Of a stretch of DNA of 64,000 nt, positions 34,748-42,312 are shown piece by piece. A program made the translations under genes and the position numbers. The notes under the pieces were generated by a model. It did not search any database and was not told the DNA's origin. It saw only the letters and a program-made list of their open reading frames with translations. How positions within the stretch are numbered: the stretch's first letter is position 1; every line of letters begins with the position of its first letter. Origin of the DNA: Stenotrophomonas hibiscicola ATCC 19867 (GTDB taxonomy: Bacteria; Pseudomonadota; Gammaproteobacteria; Xanthomonadales; Xanthomonadaceae); NCBI RefSeq assembly GCF_000382065.1, contig NZ_KB907498.1:502714-566713 (forward strand), given 5' to 3'.

Positions 34748-36042
34748 GCAGCCCAATCCGTTCCAGGGACCGCGACGCGGTGATCCAGTCGCTGCGCGCC
34801 GGCGTCGTTCCACGCGCCGGTCAGCATTTGATCCAGGTCGGGCGCGCCCGTGAAGTGCAAACCCTGGTCAGTGACATCGATCGGCTCGCCGATGGCGGCT
34901 CGTCCTTCCGCCTGGTGGTGGGTGAGTACGGCGCAGGCAAGACCTTTTTCTTGAACCTCGTTCGCGCCATTGCAATGGAGCGGAAGCTCGTCGTGGCCAG
35001 CGCGGATCTGAATCCCGACAGGCGGTTGCATGCTTCAGGGGGGCAGGCCCGGTCGCTCTACGCGGAGCTCATGCGGAACTTGGCCACTCGGACCAAGCCC
35101 GACGGAGGCGCCCTGCCCGGGGTGGTAGAGAAGTTCATTTCGACCGCAGTGGCCGAATCCAAGTCGCAAGGCGTATCCACCGAGCAGGTCATTCGCGCGA
35201 AGCTCGAGCAGCTGAGCGAACTGGTGAACGGCTATGACTTTGCCGACGTGATCGCCGCTTATTGGAGAGGTTTCGAACAAGGCAACGAGCAGCTCAAGTC
35301 CGATGCCATTCGTTGGTTGCGTGGCGAATTTGCCACCCGGACGGACGCGCGTGCAGCGCTGGGCGTCCGAACCATCGTGGACGACGCATCGGTCTACGAC
35401 CAGCTCAAGCTCATGGGCCGCTTTGTTCGGCTGGCGGGCTATAGCGGCCTGCTGGTGTGCCTGGACGAACTGGTCAACCTCTACAAGTTGGCCAACGCCC
35501 AGGCTCGGAATGCAAACTACGAACAGCTCCTGCGCATGCTCAACGACTCCCTGCAGGGCACTGCGGTTGGCCTTGGTTTTGTTCTGGGCGGCACCCCGGA
35601 TTTCCTGATGGATACCCGCCGCGGCGTCTACAGCTATGAAGCTCTTCAGAGCCGCCTGGCCCAGAATACCTTTGCCACCAACGGGTTGGTGGATTTCAGC
35701 GGCCCTGTCGTTCGACTGTCGAGCCTGACAGCCGAAGACTTCTACGTCCTGCTCACCAAGATTCGCCATGTCTACGCTGCCGGCGACGCGGGCAAGTATC
35801 TCTTGCCCGATGAAGCCATTCACCAGTTCATGACCCATTGCGCCAATCGAATCGGCGATAACTTCTTCCGCACCCCGCGCACAACGATCACCGCCTTTAT
35901 CAACCTCTTGGCCGTCTTGGAGCAGAACCCGGGCGTGGACTGGCAGGACCTGATCGGATCGGTCGAGGTGGCAGCTGACCACGGGGGCGACGGCGAATTG
36001 GTCGTGCAAGAGGACGACGAGCTGGCGTCGTTCAGGCTCTAA
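34744..36042 (+). CDS. DUF2791 / BrxD-like P-loop ATPase
   Basis: This 432-residue ATPase has Walker A GEYGAGKTFFLN with K66 and Walker B LLVCLDELVNLYK near residue 240. The fold and motifs match DUF2791 ATP-binding proteins, which include BrxD of type 2 BREX. It overlaps the TerB-domain gene by four bases and ends three bases before the helicase gene, so the three are co-expressed. No pglX, pglZ, brxC or pglW was found nearby, so this is not a BREX locus but a separate association of the same ATPase-helicase pair. Confidence 0.83.
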   Translation: MSSPIRSRDRDAVIQSLRAGVVPRAGQHLIQVGRAREVQTLVSDIDRLADGGSSFRLVVGEYGAGKTFFLNLVRAIAMERKLVVASADLNPDRRLHASGGQARSLYAELMRNLATRTKPDGGALPGVVEKFISTAVAESKSQGVSTEQVIRAKLEQLSELVNGYDFADVIAAYWRGFEQGNEQLKSDAIRWLRGEFATRTDARAALGVRTIVDDASVYDQLKLMGRFVRLAGYSGLLVCLDELVNLYKLANAQARNANYEQLLRMLNDSLQGTAVGLGFVLGGTPDFLMDTRRGVYSYEALQSRLAQNTFATNGLVDFSGPVVRLSSLTAEDFYVLLTKIRHVYAAGDAGKYLLPDEAIHQFMTHCANRIGDNFFRTPRTTITAFINLLAVLEQNPGVDWQDLIGSVEVAADHGGDGELVVQEDDELASFRL

Positions 36043-36044
36043 CG

Positions 36045-38225
36045 ATGACTGCCTCCAGCGCCTTCCAATCGCTGCACCCTCGAATCCAGCGCTACCTCTG
36101 GACCGAACAATGGGAGGCGCTGCGTGAGGTCCAGGAATTGGCGATTCCTCTCGTCCTGAGCGCCGACCGGGACGTGATCATCGCCGCCAGCACCGCCTCG
36201 GGAAAAACCGAGGCCGCTTTTCTTCCTGCGCTCACGCACCTTCTGAACACCGACGAGGAGGGCCTGATTGTCTACATCAGCCCTCTAAAGGCGCTCATCA
36301 ACGACCAGTTTGAACGGCTGCAGCGGCTTTGCGAGGACCTTGAAGTCCCCGTGTGGCCTTGGCACGGGGACGTATCGGGCTCCACCAAGCAGCGGTTCTT
36401 TAAGCACCCCCGTGGCGTGCTCCTGATCACGCCGGAGTCCTTGGAGGCGATGCTCTGCAACCGCGGAACCTCCGTAGGCGCCGCGTTCTCCAAGCTCCTC
36501 TACGTTGTCGTGGACGAACTCCATGCGTTCATTGGAAGCGAGCGCGGGAAGCAGCTCCAATCGTTGATGCACCGGATCGACGTGCTGTTACGGCGGCAGA
36601 CTCCCCGCCTGGGCCTGTCGGCAACCTTGGGTGACTTTTCGAGCGCTGGGGCTTTCCTACGCCCGGGTGTTGGGGCTGCCCCCGCGCTGGTCAACGCCTC
36701 ATCAACCGGAAATGATCTCCAACTGATCATCAAGGGCTACGAACAACCCGCACCTGACGCCGGGTCCGACGAGAATCCGGCGGCTCCCGCTGCACTGGCC
36801 GAGCACCTCTACCGGGTCCTTTCAGGGACGAACAACCTGATCTTCCCCAATAGCCGAAGGGAGGTTGAACGCTACACCCACCTCCTCAACCTGCTGAGCG
36901 AACGGGACGGCCGGCCGAGAGAGTTCTGGCCACACCATGGGAGTCTGTCCAAAGAGATACGCACGGACACGGAAGCGGCTCTGAAGCAAAGGGGTCGTCC
37001 AGCAAGCGCAATTTGCACGAACACCCTGGAACTAGGCATCGATATCGGAGCGGTGAAAAGCATCGCGCAAATTGGCCCACCACCTTCCGTGGCCAGCCTT
37101 CGCCAGCGCCTTGGTCGCTCCGGACGCCGCCCTGGAGAGCCAGCGGTGTTGCGAGGCTACGTTATCGAGGATGCAATCGATGCTGAGTCGACGTTGAAAA
37201 CAAGGCTTCGACTGGACACAGTTCAGTCCACTGCTTGCGTACTGCTACTGCTGGAGAGGTGGTTTGAACCGCCTTCGGTCAACGGGCTACACCTATCGAC
37301 GCTGGTTCAGCAGTTGCTCTCCTCCATTGCCCAGTACGGCGGACTCAAGGCAGCCCAAGCCTATCAGCTGCTCTGCGCAGATCAGGGACCGTTCCACGGG
37401 CTGTCCCAAGACGCGTTCGCAGAGTTGCTTCGCCACCTTGGCCAAGAACAGGTCCTGATTCAAGACGGCTCCGGCTTGCTGCTCCACGGCCCGGTCGGCG
37501 ACAAGTTGGTCAACCACTACACCTTCTACGCCGCTTTCAGCGTCGACGAAGAGTTCCGGATCGTGGCCGCCGGCAAGGCACTGGGCACGCTCCCCGTATC
37601 CCAACTGGTGACCGTCGGCCAACGAATTCTATTTGGCGGTCGCACTTGGCTAGTAGAGCAGATCGACGAAGCCCAAAAGACGATCTACGTGACCGCTGCG
37701 AAGGGCGGGACCCCGCCTCTTTTCAATGGAACGGGCGGTCAGGTCCACACGCAGGTTCGCCAGAAGATGCGCGGGCTGTATCAGCAAGAGATCAAACCAG
37801 ACTTCCTGGACCCAACTGCCGCTCGCTTCCTGCAGGAGGCGCAGAACGCCTACCGTCAATTGGGGCTCGACGGGAAGATTCTTCTCGACCAGGGCAGCGA
37901 CGCCTTGCTGCTGACGTGGCTGGGAGACTCCGCAAATGAAGCCATCGCCTGCCTTTTGAACGCTCAGGGATTCACTTCTCAGGCAGGTAGGCTGGGCGTG
38001 GAAATTTCCATGGGAGCAAGGAGTCTCGATGATGTGATCAAGGTGCTCGGGCGGGTTGCAAAGATGCCATTGCCATCGCCAGAGGCGCTTCTTCACTCTG
38101 CGAACAACCTGGTCACGCAGAAGTGGGACGGCCTCCTCCCTCCACGCCTTTTGAGACGCTCCTACGCGTCAATGAAGCTAGACTTGGAAGGGGCTACCGA
38201 TTGGCTCGCGCGCGCGTTCGGGTAG
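36045..38225 (+). CDS. Lhr/BrxHI-like DEAD/DEAH-box helicase
   Basis: This 726-residue superfamily 2 helicase has motif I ASTASGKTEAA, motif Ia SPLKALINDQ, motif II VVDELHAF (DELH box), motif III LSATLGD, motif IV region NLIFPNSRREVERY and motif VI QRLGRSGRRPGEP. The layout and size match the Lhr-like helicase BrxHI. About 300 residues after the helicase core are specific to this group. It is the last gene of the TerB-ATPase-helicase operon. The trio probably acts on DNA at the membrane, given the two helices in the TerB protein (inference). Confidence 0.87.
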   Translation: MTASSAFQSLHPRIQRYLWTEQWEALREVQELAIPLVLSADRDVIIAASTASGKTEAAFLPALTHLLNTDEEGLIVYISPLKALINDQFERLQRLCEDLEVPVWPWHGDVSGSTKQRFFKHPRGVLLITPESLEAMLCNRGTSVGAAFSKLLYVVVDELHAFIGSERGKQLQSLMHRIDVLLRRQTPRLGLSATLGDFSSAGAFLRPGVGAAPALVNASSTGNDLQLIIKGYEQPAPDAGSDENPAAPAALAEHLYRVLSGTNNLIFPNSRREVERYTHLLNLLSERDGRPREFWPHHGSLSKEIRTDTEAALKQRGRPASAICTNTLELGIDIGAVKSIAQIGPPPSVASLRQRLGRSGRRPGEPAVLRGYVIEDAIDAESTLKTRLRLDTVQSTACVLLLLERWFEPPSVNGLHLSTLVQQLLSSIAQYGGLKAAQAYQLLCADQGPFHGLSQDAFAELLRHLGQEQVLIQDGSGLLLHGPVGDKLVNHYTFYAAFSVDEEFRIVAAGKALGTLPVSQLVTVGQRILFGGRTWLVEQIDEAQKTIYVTAAKGGTPPLFNGTGGQVHTQVRQKMRGLYQQEIKPDFLDPTAARFLQEAQNAYRQLGLDGKILLDQGSDALLLTWLGDSANEAIACLLNAQGFTSQAGRLGVEISMGARSLDDVIKVLGRVAKMPLPSPEALLHSANNLVTQKWDGLLPPRLLRRSYASMKLDLEGATDWLARAFG

Positions 38226-38269
38226 TCCACCACGTTGTGACCAGTCCAGGGCTGATGCCATCTCAGAAT

Positions 38270-38283
38270 GAGGCTATAGCCTC
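38270..38283. repeat. 14-bp perfect palindrome after the helicase gene
   Basis: GAGGCTATAGCCTC is self-complementary without a loop, and AATGAG/CTCATT arms lie further out (38268-38295). It lies 45 bases beyond the helicase stop. It could be a weak terminator or a protein-binding site for the next gene. Confidence 0.4.
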
Positions 38284-38407
38284 GTTGTCTCATTCAAATT
38301 AACCGGATTACTGAAGATGGCCGGCATCGGCTATCGCGCCTTGCTTCGTATATTATTTATTGAACCCCACCCACCGATATAGAGTTTCCATTAAAAGGAC
38401 GAGCAAA

Positions 38408-38968
38408 ATGACGGAAGAAGGCCAAAATAGATCTTCGAGTAACAAGACCTCCGCGAAGAAGCAGACTAAGAAGCCAACCGAAGCAACCGGCAGCGGGTCC
38501 CCGGCCAATGCAGCTCAGACACGGAAAGCCTGGGCAAAGAAAGTTCTGGAGAAAGCTATAATCGACGTTGTCGGAGGCCTTCTGGCGACGGGCGCAGTCG
38601 CTGGAGGCGGATGGCTCATTGACCACATCAGCAAAGTCATCAATGGCGGCGGCCTCTTCTGGGGCGAGGCGACCACGCCGAAGTCCGCCATTAAGGCAGC
38701 AGCGACGCAAGACCGATTGATCTATCTGCAACAGCTATACCTTGATATAGCAGTGTTGCTCGCTACTCATCAAAAGCAGCTCAGCAAGCATGCGTCACGG
38801 CTGCCTGAGCTGGAACAGCAACTCAGCGCCAACCTAGACATCAGCGTCAAGGTTCGCGCCCCCAGCGAATCCGAGAGGCTTAACCATAAAGTTCTTGCTG
38901 CGCTCATTTTCGACAGGTGGGTTGAAGGACTCAAGCCTATGGCGCCATCTGGTCTGCGCAGGATGTAA
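38408..38968 (+). CDS. Hypothetical single-pass membrane protein
   Basis: This 186-residue protein starts at ATG 38408, with AAGGA eight bases upstream. Residues 1-45 are Lys/Ser/Thr-rich and disordered. A hydrophobic glycine-rich segment, IIDVVGGLLATGAVAGGGWLI (near 52-72), is a likely membrane helix. The C-terminal part is helical (DRLIYLQQLYLDIAVLLATHQKQLSKH) and may coil. I recognise no family. It sits downstream of the helicase operon in the same direction but behind its own gap and palindrome, so a role in that system is only possible. Confidence 0.6.
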   Translation: MTEEGQNRSSSNKTSAKKQTKKPTEATGSGSPANAAQTRKAWAKKVLEKAIIDVVGGLLATGAVAGGGWLIDHISKVINGGGLFWGEATTPKSAIKAAATQDRLIYLQQLYLDIAVLLATHQKQLSKHASRLPELEQQLSANLDISVKVRAPSESERLNHKVLAALIFDRWVEGLKPMAPSGLRRM

Positions 38969-38987
38969 GTAGTCGTTTACGCAGGCT

Positions 38988-39033
38988 GCTCAACCCCGTC
39001 GGCAAGACCTCTTTTCCGCCAATGGGGTTGAGC
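38988..39033. repeat. 10-bp inverted repeat hairpin after the membrane-protein gene
   Basis: GCTCAACCCC (38988-38997) pairs with GGGGTTGAGC (39024-39033) over a 26-base loop. The outer ends read GCTCAAC and GTTGAGC, formally matching the integron attC R''/R' consensus, but the site is shorter than known attC sites. It is more likely a terminator. The rest of 39034-39418 shows no supported gene. Confidence 0.4.
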
Positions 39034-39418
39034 GTTAGCTGAGCGCGCAGTATGCCGCTCTTCACTTTCCAACAGAATGCCCCACACTCCAGGGCACGCC
39101 GCCCTGGTGTCTGGAACTCCAGGATCGTCTTGGCTATCCAATACGCCGAGCATTCCAACTAGAAACCAGCAGTCTTTTGTCAGGACTTCGGCGATTTCAT
39201 CCTCACCATAACACTCGGCTGTGCACTCTCAGGGCAGGTGAAGACATCGCCCCTCCGCTTGCCGCCACACGACAAGAGTGCCAATTGCTTCCGCGCATAT
39301 CCAAACCGATTACTTCAACAACAGGCAACAGCTACGAAGGCCGGCGCCATAGTGGTGTCGGCCAGTGTCGCACTTCTGCTCTTTTGATCCCTGCCGCCGA
39401 CAACCAATCCGCTTTAAG

Positions 39419-39550
39419 TCACTTGCCGGGCTTATGCTTGTGAGGCTTCAAGCCAGGGGTATTCCCGGGGGTATCCTTGTTATCCCGCCGACGCTTATCC
39501 GGCTGCCCGGTGGAGGGAGCTATCGGCTTCGGGCCAGGCTTAATCGACAT
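39419..39550 (-). CDS. Small basic Pro/Lys/Gly-rich protein (43 residues)
   Basis: The frame from ATG 39550 to TGA at 39419 encodes a 43-residue protein starting MSIKPGPKPIAPSTG and ending LKPHKHKPGK. It has an ideal ribosome site (AAGGAG seven bases before ATG). Composition is extreme: about a quarter Lys/Arg, a fifth Pro, no Cys, Trp or Tyr, so it should be disordered and may bind nucleic acid or a partner. It is downstream of the UDG-like gene on the same strand. I recognise no family. Confidence 0.55.
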   Translation of the reverse strand: MSIKPGPKPIAPSTGQPDKRRRDNKDTPGNTPGLKPHKHKPGK

Positions 39551-39698
39551 AACTTGACTCCTTCATTGAGAGGGAACGGCCATACAAAGCTGCAACATCG
39601 CGCCACGACTGTCAATATACCCTAACGATATAAACTAATTCGTTCGACATTGCCGTTGCCCGCCCTCCCTCCATTCTGCCCAGGGAGGCTTGACAGTA

Positions 39699-40433
39699 TC
39701 AGCACTGTTTCGCAAATGAGATGAGGTGCCGGAGCGCTCCCGCCCGATCCTGCCATGTGTCTACGTTCCACGATGGATGGTAGACCCACGTCATCAGGGC
39801 GGACCCTCCCGTGTAGTCCAGCGACCAGACTTCCCGAGATTCAATGTAGCGTCGCTTGCCAGCCCCTCGATTCACCTGCTGGGCGATGAAGGGCTCCAAG
39901 CCCGGTCGCGGTTCACCATGACTAAAGAACCGCCAAGCTGTGCGACCGAGCACCAGCACCACATCCGGCCGAAGCACCGGCAGAATGTCTCGAACCAATA
40001 CGTCCCCGCCGTCGCGCAGCGCCTGATTTCGCGGCCGGTGATTTGCTTGGGAACCTGCGAACGCCTGCGATAGGTTCAGGAATGCCACGCGTCTCCAAGC
40101 CGCGGCGGCGTCTTGGAGTTGGTAGTCCTGCCGCCCGGTGAGGATCAGATCGAGCGCCTTGAAGAAGGGTCCGTCACGGCCGTTCCGGACCGGCAAGGCC
40201 ATCTCTCGGAAATGGTCTTGAGTGAAAGGACGGGTCACTTCTAGCGAATCGCTCGTCCCCTCCCTCCGATAGTGCGACTCGCCAAGCAAGAGCACCCGCC
40301 GCCCCTCCGTCCCGCCCCAGTAGAGGTCACCCCAATACGGGGTGAAACGAACTTCATTGGGCCATTGATGGCCCTCCAGATCCGTTTCAGGTGGGATGGC
40401 AGACTTCCGCACAGCTTGATTTCCCTTGGTCAT
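39699..40433 (-). CDS. Uracil-DNA-glycosylase-fold-like protein
   Basis: This 244-residue protein has an early motif VLLLGESHYRREG, a central PDVVLVLGRTAWRFF and the late motif VYHPSWN, which together resemble motifs A to B (HPS) of the uracil-DNA-glycosylase superfamily, although the water-activating residue is not obvious. ATG 40433 has GGAGG seven bases upstream. It is encoded right after the TIGR04141 gene on the same strand with a gap of about 65 bases, so they may be one defence-type operon. Glycosylase activity is uncertain. Confidence 0.6.
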   Translation of the reverse strand: MTKGNQAVRKSAIPPETDLEGHQWPNEVRFTPYWGDLYWGGTEGRRVLLLGESHYRREGTSDSLEVTRPFTQDHFREMALPVRNGRDGPFFKALDLILTGRQDYQLQDAAAAWRRVAFLNLSQAFAGSQANHRPRNQALRDGGDVLVRDILPVLRPDVVLVLGRTAWRFFSHGEPRPGLEPFIAQQVNRGAGKRRYIESREVWSLDYTGGSALMTWVYHPSWNVDTWQDRAGALRHLISFAKQC

Positions 40434-40498
40434 ACTCACTCCTCCAACAATGCACTCCGAATAGACCCGAACAGGACAACACTGTCAGCTGAAACGAC

Positions 40499-42142
40499 TC
40501 AGTGGCCGCCCCGTGCCATCCTTTGCCCGCGCTTCGCTGGCTTCTTACCTGGCGGCAGTTTCTTCACCTTAACTTTGTCTTGATCGACAGAGATCTTGGC
40601 AAGCATGACCTCTCCAAAGCCACGCTCGAGGATGCGCGCGCATACAGACTTGAGCACAACCTTGGCGAAAAATGGCAGATGTAGTCCTGGCGCTTCAGAC
40701 TGGCTTATCACACCGAACACCACCTTGTAATCCTTGACATCACGCGGGACGTCAACGGGAAGATCAAGCGCATGAGCCGGATCGATCTTCTCGTTGGCGA
40801 GTTGCACGAAGCTCTTGTCTGACTTAAGCAGCTCGGCTGACACCAATCCCTGATTGAACAGGTGACCGAGCACGCTGGAACTGCCGTAGTGCTTTATGTG
40901 CAAGAGAGTCTTAGCCCCATAGACATCGCAGAACTCAACTTTGTCGTGCACACCGCCCACGTTGAGAAGCTTGCGATCCATCAAACACCACGCCCCATTG
41001 CTCTCGTCCACAAGGGCCTGGTTGTAAGCCGCCTCATCGTCGTGGTTGTAGATCGGTAGCTCTAAAGGGAACTTGGCGATGTTCGCATAGAATTCTTCGA
41101 TGCTTGCGGCAAAATCATCATGGACCTCAAACCAGTTCCCTGCGGAGAGCACGTAAGATTTCCCACCATCCTCCAGCTCAAAGTGGATGCAGCGGTAGAC
41201 TTGCCAGTCCTCTACGGTCCACTGCTCCTCATCCACTGCGAATGCCTGCCGGGATCGCAAGAACTCAATGTTCGGCTCTGCATCCGGATATGCTTGTACG
41301 AGGCCAGGCAGGTGGAGATCCGAAGACATGCCTTCGTTCTTCTTGCGGGTGAACTTGAAGCCTGCGATGCGGGCCCAGTCCACCACATCCGGAATAGCAA
41401 GCCAACAACCCTCTACCCGCCCACCTTGCTTCCAGGCGATCTTTAGCTTCTCCACCATCAGGGCATCTAGCTCGACTGCACGTTGACCCTTGGGCCTTAG
41501 CTGGCGAACCTGATCAACCCAAGGAAACTTCTCCTTGTAATCGGTGGAAGAGTAGGCCCGAAGATAGCGGCGCAGCTGCCTTCTCAGCTCCGGTATATCC
41601 GCTTTGCTGGTGAAGTTGAGGGCATCCGATCCGGACAACCGGCGCCCCATCTCAGGCGCATCGGGATAGCCAACGATGCCCCGAATAAGGTCGCGCTCGA
41701 TATCGATGCCGAATTCCAAGGCAGCAGATGCCTGACTGGTTTGCACACGGCTGTTCTGGTCATCCACGAAGGCGCGCTTATCCACACTACGTAGAGCATC
41801 CTGCCGCACGGAGTTCAGTGTTACGAGCAGCCCAAACCGCTCCTCAAAAGCCTCGGGCTTTAGTAGATGCCTTCCTTGGCCAAACGTAACGGCGAAAAGG
41901 CGCTTGTCCACAGGAACGATGAGGACGGCTGCGGAGGACTGGACATTTCCAAGCTTTTTCTTATCCACAAAGGGCGTAAACAAGGGAGACCACTTCGGCT
42001 CCCGTGGTGCCGTCGGCTTCACGAACAGTGTCCCGTAATGCGACGCACCATCGACTACGGGAATGCCAGCAACTTGGACGGCGATCGCGTCGTAGTCCGT
42101 CTTGATGTCCTCACGCAGCAAGTAGACCGAGTAATTGTTCAT
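40499..42142 (-). CDS. TIGR04141/DUF6119 family sporadically distributed protein
   Basis: This 547-residue protein starts at ATG 42142 (GGGAGGGGT upstream) with MNNYSVYLLREDIKTDYDAI, the typical opening of the TIGR04141 (DUF6119) family. Conserved stretches include LFAVTFGQGRHLL, FGLLVTLNSVRQDALRSVDK and the late CLMDRKLLNVGG. The C-terminus is Lys-rich. The family is scattered on mobile islands of many bacteria and its biochemical role is, to my knowledge, unknown; a defence function is suspected from context. No signal peptide or membrane helix. Confidence 0.8.
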   Translation of the reverse strand: MNNYSVYLLREDIKTDYDAIAVQVAGIPVVDGASHYGTLFVKPTAPREPKWSPLFTPFVDKKKLGNVQSSAAVLIVPVDKRLFAVTFGQGRHLLKPEAFEERFGLLVTLNSVRQDALRSVDKRAFVDDQNSRVQTSQASAALEFGIDIERDLIRGIVGYPDAPEMGRRLSGSDALNFTSKADIPELRRQLRRYLRAYSSTDYKEKFPWVDQVRQLRPKGQRAVELDALMVEKLKIAWKQGGRVEGCWLAIPDVVDWARIAGFKFTRKKNEGMSSDLHLPGLVQAYPDAEPNIEFLRSRQAFAVDEEQWTVEDWQVYRCIHFELEDGGKSYVLSAGNWFEVHDDFAASIEEFYANIAKFPLELPIYNHDDEAAYNQALVDESNGAWCLMDRKLLNVGGVHDKVEFCDVYGAKTLLHIKHYGSSSVLGHLFNQGLVSAELLKSDKSFVQLANEKIDPAHALDLPVDVPRDVKDYKVVFGVISQSEAPGLHLPFFAKVVLKSVCARILERGFGEVMLAKISVDQDKVKVKKLPPGKKPAKRGQRMARGGH

Positions 42143-42312
42143 ACCCCTCCCTTGGACAAACAATTCAACTGTGGTGCTACCACCCCGGCCGGGCGTCCTA
42201 TGCCACTGATTCCTCAGAGCTGCCCATTCGCCTGCCGGAACGCCTAAGACGCATTGCACACAAATCTTCTTACCTGAGGTCCTTGAAAGCAATCTAGACC
42301 CGATTGCCGAGC

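Noticed and set aside
34744-38225. Full BREX system
   Set aside because: Only the BrxD-like and BrxHI-like genes are present; no PglX, PglZ, BrxC or PglW homologue was found on either side.
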